DNA from: Aphrocallistes beatrix
Lineage: Eukaryota; Porifera; Hexactinellida; Sceptrulophora; Aphrocallistidae
NCBI GenBank assembly: GCA_963281255.1
Contig: OY725488.1
Coordinates: forward strand, 11,753,524-11,817,523
Direction of reading: 5' to 3'
Length of the DNA: 64,000 bases
Each line of letters begins with the position of its first letter. Positions within the stretch are counted from its first letter, which is position 1. Positions 34,568-45,275 of this stretch are shown here, in pieces. A model generated the notes under the pieces. The model was not told the origin of the DNA, searched no databases, and was given only the letters and a program-made list of their open reading frames with translations. Both the position numbers and the translations under genes were made by a program.

Positions 34568-34810
34568 TTAAATACTGCTAGTGCTTTTATTTCCAAAGAA
34601 TAATAATTACATACTAGTAGGGTAGTATACGCATTACAAGTAATAGCTCATGTTATTTTTTTAGATGTGAAAATTTCGCTTGGATCTTAGAGCTTAATCA
34701 TAGTTATATCATTTGACACAAACATGCCAATTTAAAAGTTATCTCTACGACTTCCCAATTCTTCAATCAATTCGGACAAACACAAAAAAATCCTCGCGTT
34801 TTAATATATA

Positions 34811-35752
34811 CACAAGCACGCTTCGCTTGCTTGCGCTGCGCGGCTTTCGGACACTGCGTGTCCGCAGAGTCGCCCTGCAGGCGCCTGGAGTCACTCAATC
34901 AAAAATATTTTGGATATTTTTTCCTTTAAATAGATATTGTAAACAAAGGTCGACGAATAATTTCTCATATGGATCCGAAAATCTAATATTCAAAATCTAC
35001 AGCACTACAAACCCCATGTCAACCGTTGGAAGCTAGTTTCTAGCATATTTTTGAGATTTGTTTACTTTATGTATCTATTGTAAACAAAAGTAAATAAATA
35101 ATTTATCACATCGATCTGAAAATATGATATTCAAAATCTACACTCCTAAAAACCCCATGTCAACCGTTGGAAGCTTGTTTCTAGCCTATTTTTGTAATTT
35201 GTTTACTTTATGTATCTATTGTGAACAAAAGTAAACAATTAATTTATCATATCGATCTGAAAATATAATATTCGAAATCTACACCCCAGGAAACCCCATG
35301 TCACCCGTTGGGAGCTAGTCTCTAGCATTATTTTCAAAATTAATCAAATGGTGTGAAAATATGTATATAAAGGTGTGAAAATATGCAGATAATCTTTTTT
35401 ATAGCCATACACTATAATACATTTTAGATATCAAACATAAGTTGTGGCTTTGAAGTATTAATAACAATGACGATCTATTTATTGTAGTGTCGTACTTGTA
35501 CAATGATTTCTATTGTAATAGTGTAGTCATTTATTTTGTATAGAAAAGGTGCGAAAAATTGTTTTCCATTTTTTTTGCAGAGGTGTGAAAATTTCGCTTA
35601 GATCTTAGAACTTAATCTTAGATTCATCATTTGGCACCTACATGCCAATTTTCGTATCTCTACGACTTACCAATTCTTCAATCAATTCGGACAAACAAAC
35701 AAACAAACAAAAAAAAATCCTGGAGTTTTAATATGTAAGATATAAGATAATA
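34811..35752 (+). repeat. repeat family B copy with tandem units of about 142 bp
   Basis: The GC-rich head ACAAGCACGCTTCGCTTGCT with hairpin GGACACTGCGTGTCC is followed by three tandem units (markers CCCCATGTCAACCGTTGG near 35010 and 35153, CCCCATGTCACCCGTTGG near 35294). A unique body follows, ending AATCAATTCGGACAAACAAA and a TTTTAATATGTAAG tail. Confidence 0.75.
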
Positions 35753-36030
35753 TCTTTAACGAATTGATTGAAGAAATTGCCAGGCACAGTAAGCTGATAT
35801 TTGGCATGTGGGAATCTTTTGGCTATGGCTCCACTAAGTTCTGAACTCAGACGAAATCATGGAATTATGACATTATTGTCACCTTTTTATAATTATAAAT
35901 TTCAGTTTTTCGACTATAACTCAGCTAATTTAGGTGATAAAAGGCTGAAATTTTAATAGAATATCTATATTAATATATCTCAAATATGATGCAACTCATC
36001 ACTCCGTTATGACGTCATCATTACGCATCA
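35753..36030 (-). repeat. repeat family A fragment, inverted
   Basis: Reverse orientation of TTTCTTCAATCAATTCGTTA, AGCCATAGCCAAAAGATTCC and ATGATGACGTCATA blocks. It lies just 3' of Ubl4. Confidence 0.65.
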
Positions 36031-36189
36031 AAAAACCTTCTACTATATATCCATAAAAGGCATCAACATAATTAAATTTCAATGGTATATATTTTATTAT
36101 TGTACAAAATAGGTCTTTTTTGATATTTAGAAAGGTTAAATTGTTAAAAAGTATTTGGAAACAAGAAAAATGTTCGTTTAAATATAGAA

Positions 36190-36528
36190 TTATGATGAAA
36201 GATAACCACCTTGAAGCCTAGTCACTAGCACAATAGTTGCTCCACCCTTGATTCCATAATCCTGAAATGTCATAGTTTTACCAGCATGAGTATCTTCTAG
36301 TTCTTTAGTTCCATAGAGTATACGTTGGTGCTCTATACTGACCCCCATTCTATCTTTAATTAGTGCTCTCAGGTCTGAAACTTTGTATGTCTAAAGTTAT
36401 GAATTATGTTAATGTGCATAATTTCGTTTAAAATATTAATTATAAAATATACATACGTTCATTTTTGAAGATTGAATTGGGAAAGTTCTTGTTTTCCCTT
36501 CGAGTCCTGAAATGTAGATATTTTCCAT
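36190..36528 (-). CDS. ubiquitin-like modifier 4 (two exons)
   Basis: Exon 1 at 36457-36528 (24 codons, MENIYISGLEGKTRTFPIQ...), 66-nt intron (GTATGT...TAG), exon 2 at 36190-36390 (66 codons and stop). The 90-aa product is ubiquitin-like along its length: KVSDLRALIKDRMGV helix, EHQRILYGTKELED (Lys48 equivalent kept), DYGIKGGATIVLV, and TRLQGG at residues 81-86 followed by the tail YLSS. Arg82 corresponds to ubiquitin Arg72, a position read by the ubiquitin E1 in known systems; the next-but-one position, ubiquitin Arg74, is Gln. It is closest to Ubl5 and shares the five-residue insertion after LED. In transcription order it follows RBR5 and precedes RBR4. Confidence 0.9.
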
Positions 36529-36944
36529 TATTCTTTCACTATAGCTGACAAAATTATGATTGAGCTAAATATCTAAGGAAGAAAAATAAACAAAAGTATT
36601 TAATCAAAAATAAGTTTAGTTGATCAATTACAAGCTGTTCGCATTGATTTCTACTATCTACTTGTTTTTAGAATAATTAACTTATATATTTTCTCGAGGT
36701 AATTTTGAAAGTGAATTCCAAAAAATATACTAGACTTTAAATGTATTCTTTTCAAATCTTGTAACTAACCAAAGTTCACAAACACGCAAAGGGGGCTAGA
36801 TTACTTTACAAATTTTCACAAAATGATAGAAAAGGAATATAATAATTACAGTTAAGAATAATAGTGTTCACCTCAAGAATCAAAAAGATAAAATGCAATA
36901 CAGCACCGTTCTTATCCATGTAACAAGTCTCTATTGAAATTACT

Positions 36945-37802
36945 TTAGCTCGTTTGGATAGGAGCAGGACTGCATCTAATCCCAGTTTCATTCCAGCTAA
37001 TGCTTTTACAGGATTTACTAGCTGAGAGGCAAATAAAGCAAAAGATGTGCTTGCAGCTGGAAGAAGAACATGTGAAAGTATTGCAACCGTCAGAATGTTC
37101 TAACATTGTTTGACATCGAGGACAAGCTCTTATTGTTGGAATATCGAATGTTCTACCTTGACGATCTGTAAATTTTTTTTTCGGAGACTTTACCAGCTTT
37201 TCAATTAACTCTTTCTTGCAGTTAGCATTTCCACAAACTTGATAATCTGAAGCATTTTTCCATTCACGCATACAGTACCAGCAAAACATGAAAAATTTTC
37301 CAGCCTTCTTAGGACAGACAGTGCAATGGACTTGTGGAGTATCTGTCCTAGTCCTCTGACAGAGAGTTCGACACTGAGGGCATTCTTGTATATTCTGACT
37401 CTCATAGAAATTTGTGGTTATAGCAGTGATAATAAATTGCTTTTCTTCTAGAGTTGGTAAACCAAATTTTATGATGTCATCTTGCTTTATGGGTTTTCCG
37501 CACTCATTACAGCCAATCTCATGCTTCATGTTACTTAACTGTTCCCATGTCCAAGTTAGAAGACAATCTGGACATATGTAATGACCACATGCCATCCTTA
37601 AACCGCTATCATCGAAGCATGTGTTGCATTGACCTTTTGGATGGAATAATACAGTCCTTGTCTGATCTCTTGATTTTCCGAAGTATTCTCCACGACCTCT
37701 GGCAGCGCAATATTCTATTCCAATTTTTGAGAATGGATTTGATTCACTTTCAGTCATCAATGATTTCGATTCCAATTTTTTTAAAAATGACCATCCAGCC
37801 AT
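36945..37802 (-). CDS. RBR (RING-IBR-RING) E3 ligase paralog 5
   Basis: 285 aa, single exon. RING1: C59, C62, C72, H74, C77, C80 (canonical Cys here), C98, C101. IBR: C141, C144, C160, C163, FCWYC pair C174/C177, and C190/C195. RING2: C227, C230, catalytic-type C240 in HSDGCNTFTC (Asp replaces the first Gly), C245, C250, C255, C258. The end is APIQTS: relative to the other copies one base is missing just before the stop, which cuts off KLK. The 15-residue N-terminal extension MAGWSFLKKLESKSL precedes MTESESNPFS; an alternative start at that second Met would match paralogs 4 and 6. Ubl5 lies 1.7 kb upstream. Confidence 0.88.
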   Translation of the reverse strand: MAGWSFLKKLESKSLMTESESNPFSKIGIEYCAARGRGEYFGKSRDQTRTVLFHPKGQCNTCFDDSGLRMACGHYICPDCLLTWTWEQLSNMKHEIGCNECGKPIKQDDIIKFGLPTLEEKQFIITAITTNFYESQNIQECPQCRTLCQRTRTDTPQVHCTVCPKKAGKFFMFCWYCMREWKNASDYQVCGNANCKKELIEKLVKSPKKKFTDRQGRTFDIPTIRACPRCQTMLEHSDGCNTFTCSSSSCKHIFCFICLSASKSCKSISWNETGIRCSPAPIQTS

Positions 37803-38116
37803 TTAATTTTGCTAGTACTTTTTTCTTAAGAAGATAATATCAATGCATAATATTCACATTAATAACTTACAAGCGCGCTTTGCATATTTCCGTAAAGTGC
37901 GCTTGTGTTGTGTTTTTAATAATAATGGTTTTATATCGTACTTATACCACATAAATATTAGATAAAATCATTACATATCAGAATTTTAGAATGATTCATG
38001 TTTGTCAACTTTTGGAAGTTAGTCTCTAGCATATTTCAGGATTTGTTTACTTTATGTATCTATTGTAAACAAAAGTAAACAAACAATTTATCATATAGAT
38101 TCGAAAATACTATATT
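37803..38116. other. intergenic with degraded repeat heads
   Basis: 5' flank of RBR5, including a truncated GC-rich head near 37869-37910 (CAAGCGCGCTTTGC ... GTGCGCTTGTG) and the beginning of family B wording. No gene. Confidence 0.5.
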
Positions 38117-38660
38117 ACAAGCGCGCTTCGCTTGCTAGCGCTGCGCGACTTGCAGACACTGCGTATCCGCAGAGTCGCCCTGCGGGCGCCTGAAGTTACT
38201 CAATCTAACCTATTTTGGGATTTTTTTAATTTTATATAAATATTGTAAACAAAGGTTAACGAATAATTTCTCATATGGATCCGAAGATATAATATTCAAA
38301 ATCTACAGCACTAAAAACCCTATGTCAACAGTTGGAAGCTAGCCTCTAGCCTATTTTTGTCATTTGTTTACTTTATGTATCTATTGTAAACAAAATAAAC
38401 AAATAATTTAGCATATAGATCTGAAAATATGATATTCGAAATCTACACCACTAAAACCCCATGTCAACCGTTGAAAGCAAGTTTCTAGCATATTTTTGAC
38501 ATTTGTTAACTTTATGTATCTAATGTAAACAAAAGTAAACAAATAATTTATTTTATAGATCTTAAAATATGATATTCGAAATCTACACCCCTGAAAACCC
38601 CATGTTGCCCGTTGGAAGCTAGTCTCTAGCATATTTTTCAACATTCATCAAATGGTGTGA
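38117..38660 (+). repeat. repeat family B copy with tandem units
   Basis: Head CAAGCGCGCTTCGCTTGC, hairpin GACACTGCGTATCC, then three units of about 140 bp carrying TGTCAACCGTTGAAAGCAAG-type words, ending in TCAAATGGTGTGAATATATA. Confidence 0.7.
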
Positions 38661-39499
38661 ATATATACTATACCCGGACAAAAGTATTCGACCACCACAA
38701 AAACTTCCATACAAATAGTATTAAATTAGGTCTATTAAAAAAGGAACATGTCCTTAAACAGTAGAAAATCCACTATTTTTTATTTCAAATTCGTAATCTA
38801 CACATTCTAATTACTCATAATTGAGAGTTTCAACTCAATCACTTATCCTTATGTAGAAAATTATCAACCTATGCCACTTTGTGTCACTAAACGCCATCAT
38901 ATACTCGTATAATGGCTGTGACTTGGGACAAGTAGCATCAAGTTTCAAATGTTGTTATTTATTAACTTGGGAGTTAGTAATTATGCTGAGGCTATCAATT
39001 ATAAGTAATTAGAATGTGTAGTTTACGAATTTGAAATAAAAAATAGAGTAGTGCTCAATTGAAAGTACGGGTATTTCTGACTTGTGGAATTTGGCTTGAA
39101 TTAACGGCTGCTTTTGTGCCCTAAATCTTGAGTAACGAGTAAGACGAGGTATTTGTATTATTGTGATTGTGCTTCATTGTAATCAACTTGTTAGATATAG
39201 TTTTGTAGCAATGCATACTATAACACATTCTGTGGCAGTGAATTAAAGTGTCTCTTTGTTTATATTTCACTTTTAGATATTATGATTTTCCGAAAGATTC
39301 CGCTCAGGAAATTAGGTATCTATATTTTTTCGAAATCATTCCGTTCTGTTACTGAAATAAGTTAAGTCTTATTATTAATTGAATTTAAATAGAATAGATT
39401 TATTATTATACACAAAGGGTATTTTACATACTTAGAGAGGTCATATTGTTAAAATATACCCAAAAACAAAGGACATGTTCATTTAAAAAATAGATTACT
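38661..39499. other. intergenic, Tc1-like MITE remnants
   Basis: Begins with a Tc1-like end (CCGGACAAAAGTATTCGACC), and the reversed word TAATTAGAATGTGTAG appears near 39003, suggesting a decayed palindromic MITE of about 400 bp. No gene. Confidence 0.4.
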
Positions 39500-39844
39500 C
39501 TATGATGGAGGATAACCACCTGGAAGCCTGGTTACTAGTACGATTGTTGCTCCACCTGTGATTCCATAATCCTGAAATGTCATTGTATTACCAGCATGAG
39601 TATCTTCTAGTTCTTTGGTTCCATAGAGTAGACGTTGATGCTCTATACTGACCCCCATTCTATCTTTAATTAGTGCTCTCAGTTCTGAAACTTTATATCT
39701 CTAAAATTATAAATGATGTCAATAAGCATAATTTTACATAAAATGTCATAAAATATCATAAAATATACATACGTTCATTTTTGATGATTGAATTGGAAAT
39801 GTTTTAGTTTTCCCTTCTAGTCCTGAAATGTAGATATTTTCCAT
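39500..39844 (-). CDS. ubiquitin-like modifier 5 (two exons)
   Basis: Exon 1 at 39773-39844 (24 codons, MENIYISGLEGKTKTFPIQ...), 72-nt intron (GTATGT...TAG), exon 2 at 39500-39700 (66 codons and stop). The 90-aa product has the helix KVSELRALIKDRMGV, EHQRLLYGTKELED, DYGITGGATIVLV and the C terminus TRLPGG (residues 81-86) plus the tail YPPS. Pro in place of ubiquitin Arg74 just before Gly-Gly is unusual and might alter E1 or protease handling. Nearly identical to Ubl4 otherwise. It lies 5' of RBR5. The shared exon boundaries in Ubl1, 4 and 5 support the gene model. Confidence 0.9.
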
Positions 39845-39929
39845 TATCCTTTGTTATTATATCCACTAAAAGTGACCAAATTGTGGGAGCTAAATATCTA
39901 AGGTCGAAAAAGATTATATCTCATGTATC

Positions 39930-40725
39930 TAGAAATTATACAAGATGTAGTATATATATATATAATTCTATATAGTATAGCCACTGTGCACAGAAGTGTA
40001 TAGTGATATATGATGTAATCTCCACCTATCCAAGATGATATATGACATAATGATAAGGTTAAAACTCCCAAATGGTTTGAATGCTCCATATTTATCATTT
40101 CATTTGCTGAAAGCATCGTTTGCTTAGCGATCTAGGTTTATTACACATAAATCTCAAGTCATATAACTTCGTCATCTGTTGAACGCTGCATACAACTTCG
40201 GAGACACATCAATTATATATCTATGAGCAAAAACCTTTTAATTGTAATAGTTTGATAGTTTTGAAATTACTCTTACTTATCGCTGTGCTTTTTAGGAATT
40301 ACACATTGGGAAGTATGCATGTATTTGAGATTCATGGGAGTATCGGGGATACACAGGTACAGGGCATAGTTTTCGATTAACATCCAATATTATGTGCAAA
40401 CTGTTAAAATGGGCATTATCAAACTCCAATAATTGCACAATTTCTTTTTCATAGAGTTCAAATTGATAAGTCTTTGTTATATGCAGCGTTGAACATATGA
40501 CGACGTTATATGACTTAAGATTTCTGTGTAGTAAACCTAGATCGCTAAGCAAACAATGCTTTCAGCAAATAAAATGAAAAAAATGGAGCATTCAAACCAT
40601 TTGGGAGTTTTTAACCTTATCATTATGTCATATATCATCTTGGATAAGTGGAGATTACATCATATACCACTATATACTTCAGTATACAGTGACTATACTA
40701 TATAGAATTATACTATATACACCAC
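39930..40725. repeat. long palindromic repeat P, copy 1
   Basis: Left arm about 39940-40205 and right arm about 40480-40725 are inverted copies (marker TCCCAAATGGTTTGAATGCTC and its reverse AGCATTCAAACCATTTGGG), with a 275-bp spacer. ORFs inside are by-products. Confidence 0.7.
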
Positions 40726-40727
40726 TC

Positions 40728-41178
40728 GGACAGGAACTATTTGAGCACGTCATTCATTCCCATACAAATAGTTTTAAAATTGATATTTTCAGGAATGGTC
40801 ATACATTATAAGTTATCACTAATATACCGCAAGTCTTATTCAAATTCGAAATCTAAAATTGGAATTAGTCATAGTTGAAGAATTCTAATAAAATGCTCAA
40901 CCCAAAGTATAAAATGATCACCTTTTCCACCAGAGGTAATTCATCACCATCATGTATTATGGAAAATGTGGCACTGATTATCACGTTAGGAATGAATATT
41001 TGTTCAGAAAAGCTTTACTGTGACTACTTCGAATCTGTATATTTTTGAATCTAGAATACAATTAATTGTCTCTCATACCGTTTAACTTAAACGGTTTAAG
41101 GTATTTCTCTTCTTAATAAATTTAGTACAATTTGTATATGAAATAACGAGCTCAAATTCTTATGTCCTTTTGTTGTAT
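40728..41178. mobile_element. Tc1-like MITE
   Basis: Inverted ends GGACAGGAACTATTTGAGC and GAGCTCAAATTCTTATGTCC, with CATACAAATAGTTTT inside the left arm. No ORF. Confidence 0.55.
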
Positions 41179-41186
41179 ATACTTTA

Positions 41187-42462
41187 CAGGGTGGCCGAAT
41201 AAAATTGAGACAAATTTACTTGCTTTAAAAGTCAACCTTGGATCAATCTAAAATAACATTAGCTACTAAAATTCTCTTTTTGCATAGCAATATTGTATTA
41301 TCATTGCTCGTTCGAAAATGAAAGAATTAGACAAGAAGAAAAGTTATTCAATCATTTTTTAATTATGGACAAACTGTTTCTCAAATATGGAGACATGTAA
41401 AGTACGTAGATATTTCACGAGCTACAGTCTACAGAGTTGTCAAACGGCTCCAAAATGGTGGAAATAGCTCCAGAAAAACGGGGTCAGGAGTTAAATTCTT
41501 AGAGACCACTCGTATTGCGAAGAGAAAGATAACTGATCGTCTCCGGCGGAATCCCGCCCAGTCAGTCCAAAACCGCGAGGGAGATCGGAATACCGAAATC
41601 AACGGCCCAATACATTGTCAGAAGAGACTTAAAACTAAGGGCAAAGAAGAAAGAAACAAAACAGGCCCTCGTAAGCCCCCAAAAGGTCAAGAGAGCTACA
41701 AGGTCGAGAGCTTTACGTCGATCTTTGGAAGGCGATTTGCACAGGCGAGTGCTGTTCAGTGATGAAAAATTAAAAATTTCTTTTAATGGATCAACCCATT
41801 AATCGGCAAAACGATCGAGTTTACGTCAAGGAAGGGATTAAGAAGTCTCTTAATGAGAAAACAGTAGTTAAAAAGAGCAAATTCAGTCGGAAACTGATGG
41901 TTTGGGCAGAGGTAGCTCATAACTTGAAAACCGATCTTGTTTTCTTCCGACAAGGGGAAACTTTGGATGCAGATCGGTACCAAAGTGCGATTTTGGCTCC
42001 CATCGTTGTTCCCCTTTGTCAACAGCACGATCTTGTTTTCCAACAAGACTCCGCACCATGCCACACAGCTAAGAGAAACGCAGAATTTTTGAGATCCGAA
42101 AATATCAATTTTTGGACAAAAGAAGATTGGCCCCCAAACTCACCCGATCTCAATCCTCTCGATTACGGAATTTGGGGTATGCTGCAGCAGGAGGTATATC
42201 GCGTACCCCTAAAAGTTTGCAAGATCTAGAAAGAAAAATTAGGAAAGCTTGGGAGTAAATGGATCAGTCCAAGGTTAATCGATGTATTGATATATTTAAG
42301 AGCCGACTACGACAGTGTGAAGATGCCAAAGGCGGATATTTCGAATGAAAATAGCTTCTAACATCATATTAGACCAGTTAATACTATGTAACTTGAATAG
42401 ACTGAATTATCGAATTTTATACACATTTTTCATTTTTGTCTCAATTTTTCTCGGCCACCCTG
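41187..42462 (+). mobile_element. mariner-family transposon, inactive
   Basis: TIRs CAGGGTGGCCGAATAAAATT and its near-reverse AATTTTTCTCGGCCACCCTG, flanked by TA (41185-41186, 42463-42464). 1276 bp, the usual mariner size. It carries a broken transposase gene. Confidence 0.88.
41330..42344 (+). pseudogene. mariner/Tc1-type transposase, frameshifted
   Basis: Near the start, a helix-turn-helix block (ISRATVYRVVKRLQNGG) is readable. The first catalytic Asp lies in VLFSDEKL near 41755. The open part at 41786-42229 contains QQDSAPCHTAK (second Asp) and WPPNSPDLNPLDYGIWG (third acidic residue), an RNase H-like transposase core. Frame changes before 41786 and the early stop after YRVPLKVCKI mean it cannot make the protein. 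Confidence 0.8.
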
Positions 42463-42669
42463 TATATTGTGTAATTTGTAGACACAGGATGGAAAACAGT
42501 TTAAGATACAAAAACATCCAGATGAACGTTTCCTTTCTAAAATATTTGAACATCAGAAACATCGTAATTAGCATAGATATCATACGATAAAATCCAAAAT
42601 TGTGCAGGATACGTCGGTAAGAAAGACGTCAAGAGGTAAGGAATAACCATATTTGCCTGTTAGGTGATT

Positions 42670-43945
42670 ACCTTTTAGTATAGCCACTATACTGAAGTAT
42701 ATAGTAGTGGGATATGATGTAATCTCCACTTATCCAAGATGATATATGACATAATGATAAGGTTAAAAACTCCCAAATGGTTTGAATGCTCCATATTTAT
42801 CATTTTATTTGCTGAAAGCATTGTTTGCTAATCGATCTAGGTTTATTACACAGAAATTTCAAGTCATATAACTTCGTCATCTGTTGAACGCTGCATACAA
42901 CTTCGGAGACATATTAATTGTATATCTATGAACAAAAACTTTTGTAAAAGTTTGATAGTTTTGAAATTACTCCTTATTTAAATAAAGAAAATTCAAATTT
43001 CCAGTAAAAAAATGCTCTTTAACAGTTTGTATATAATATTCTATGTTAATAGAATATCACATATCCCCGGGCCTGCGAATCTCCGATACTCGATACTAGT
43101 GTGTGATGTGTAATTCCTACTTGGTGCAGCGCTAAGTAAGAATATTTCAAATACTCAAATCATTCCAACTTGGTTGGGTGAAGTTTTAAAATTTCAAAAA
43201 TGGACAAATTTGCAATAATAACATTCCACAAATACTACTATATGTGAAGTCAAAATACATACTCATCACTCATCATATCGGGGACGCAGTATTTGTGGAA
43301 TGTTATTATTGCAGCTCATATATGGAGATCCCACCTGCTCAATATTTTAATTCCTCAAGGAATTTGTCACAATATTTTGTTGTTTTGGAATATATGAAAA
43401 ATATACATAGTGCAGATATTCCGAACCAAGTAGGAGTTTAAGGTGGCGCAACCAAGTTAAACCAAGTTGAATAATTCGAGTTTTAAAAATATTCCTACTT
43501 ATCGCTGTGCTTATTAAGAATTACACATTGGGAAGTATGCATGTATTTGAAATTCACGGGAGTATCGGGGATACACAGGTACATGGCATAGTTTTCGATT
43601 AACATCCAATATTATGTGCAAACTGTTAAATGGGCATTATCAAACTCCAATAATTGCACAATTTTTTTCCATAGAGATCAAATTGATAAGTCTCTGGAGT
43701 TATATGCAGCGTTGAACATATGACGAAGTTATATGACTTAAGATTTATGTGTAATAAACCTAGATCGCTAAGCAAACAATGCTTTCAACAAATAAAATTT
43801 TTAAAAATGGAGCATTCAAACCATTTGGGAGTTTTTAACTTTATCATTATATCATATATCATCTTGGATAAGTGGAGATTACATCATATACCACTATATA
43901 CTTCTGTGTACAGTGGCTATACTATATAGAATTATACTATATACA
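42670..43945. repeat. long palindromic repeat P, copy 2
   Basis: Arms about 42670-42965 and 43690-43945 match those of copy 1. The spacer holds an inner palindrome at about 43213-43313 (AATAACATTCCACAAATACT and its reverse). Confidence 0.7.
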
Positions 43946-45275
43946 CCATCGGACAGAACTATTTGAGCACGTCATTCTTTCCCATACAAATAGTTTTAAA
44001 ATGGATATTTTCAAGAAGGGTCATACATTATAAGGGTCATACATTATAACCATATTTGCCTGTTAGATTACTTTTTTTGAGTAGCACAAGGCAGGAATTC
44101 TAATGATAGTGAAAGTCGGTTTACTTAACTCTTTATCAGGGAGTGAGCTGCTACTCAGTAGACTACCTGACCTTAGTCAAAAATTAAAAAAACCCTCGTC
44201 ATTGAAAGAATTCGATCGAGATAGCAGGTCATTTAAACGAAAATGCTCAAAAGGAATGTTATATTGAATTTTCAAAGGGAAAGTAGAATTTCAATAGATT
44301 CTGAAGTGTTGTATATATACTGCGGACAACATTTTCGTTTTGGATAGCTAACGCAGCAATGGTAGATTCACGATTTATCTGGCTCTACTCTCCATTAAAG
44401 ACCATTATACCTGCTAACTGGTATACTCGTATTTTGAACTTTGTATAGTAATTTCTAATATTGTATTATAGTTGAAATTGAGCCCACTTTTCAGAACCCG
44501 ACAATACAAAACTAGAATCTATATCAGAATCTGAACCCGATCCGAACTCGAATCTGGACCTGTTTGGGACCCCAGACCAGACTATCTCATATATAAAAAA
44601 TGTTCGAATTGATCGAAGAATTGGTAAGTCATAGAGATTTGAAGATTTTCACGCATTCACGCCAAAAAAATGGAAAAAAAATCACACCTTTTTATACAAT
44701 ATATATAGTTTCGCTGTCGCAATAGAAATAATTGTGCGACACTAAATAAACTGTCATTGTTATTAATTATTCAAAGCCACAACTTTATAGATATTCTAAC
44801 TTTATTATGCTATATAACAATAAAAAAAGGTTATGTGTATATTTTCACACCTTTATATATATATATATATAAATCTCTACTATATAAGGAATACATATTA
44901 TCGTCCAAATTTGGCGCATTTTGGTCAATACAATTTCCAGGAGCGAGCTGACGGACATCGCACGCCGATCATGACATAAGGCATCTCCAATGCTAGGAGC
45001 TGCACTAAAATTCAAATAAGTATTATTGAATGAAACAATTAATCATAGAAAACATACGATCTAATTGCATGTACTAAGTTTAGTTTGAAAGAGAACAGGA
45101 GTGAGGTTTGAGAACATGGGATCAATAATACAATAACTGGCAACTATTAATAGACAACACAAATGTGCAGTTCTCTATAACTAGTGACAATATTTAACAT
45201 TATAGTAATATTATAAACATATGAGATGCAATACTTATTTAGGAACACAGCGTCTAATAGTCTGTACTACAATAG
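43946..45275. other. intergenic with repeat fragments, 3' flank of RBR6
   Basis: Contains a Tc1-like MITE end (43948-44050), an inverted family B fragment (44595-44870) and a short element piece (44880-45010) shared with 18.9 kb. No gene. Confidence 0.5.

Noticed and set aside
34811-35400. CRISPR-like array (regularly spaced repeats)
   Set aside because: The units are contiguous about 142-bp tandem repeats without unique spacers, inside a eukaryotic dispersed element.
20730-39844. Ubl genes as ordinary ubiquitin, NEDD8 or SUMO
   Set aside because: Single beta-grasp domain with an insertion after LED, loss of the Lys63 equivalent and non-RLRGG ends; not a polyubiquitin and lacking NEDD8 or SUMO hallmarks.
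39898-40552. ORFs of 72-86 codons in the palindromic region, including one beginning MLSDLGLLHRNLK
   Set aside because: They lie in repeat P arms and spacer, present in several copies with differing frames; no domain.
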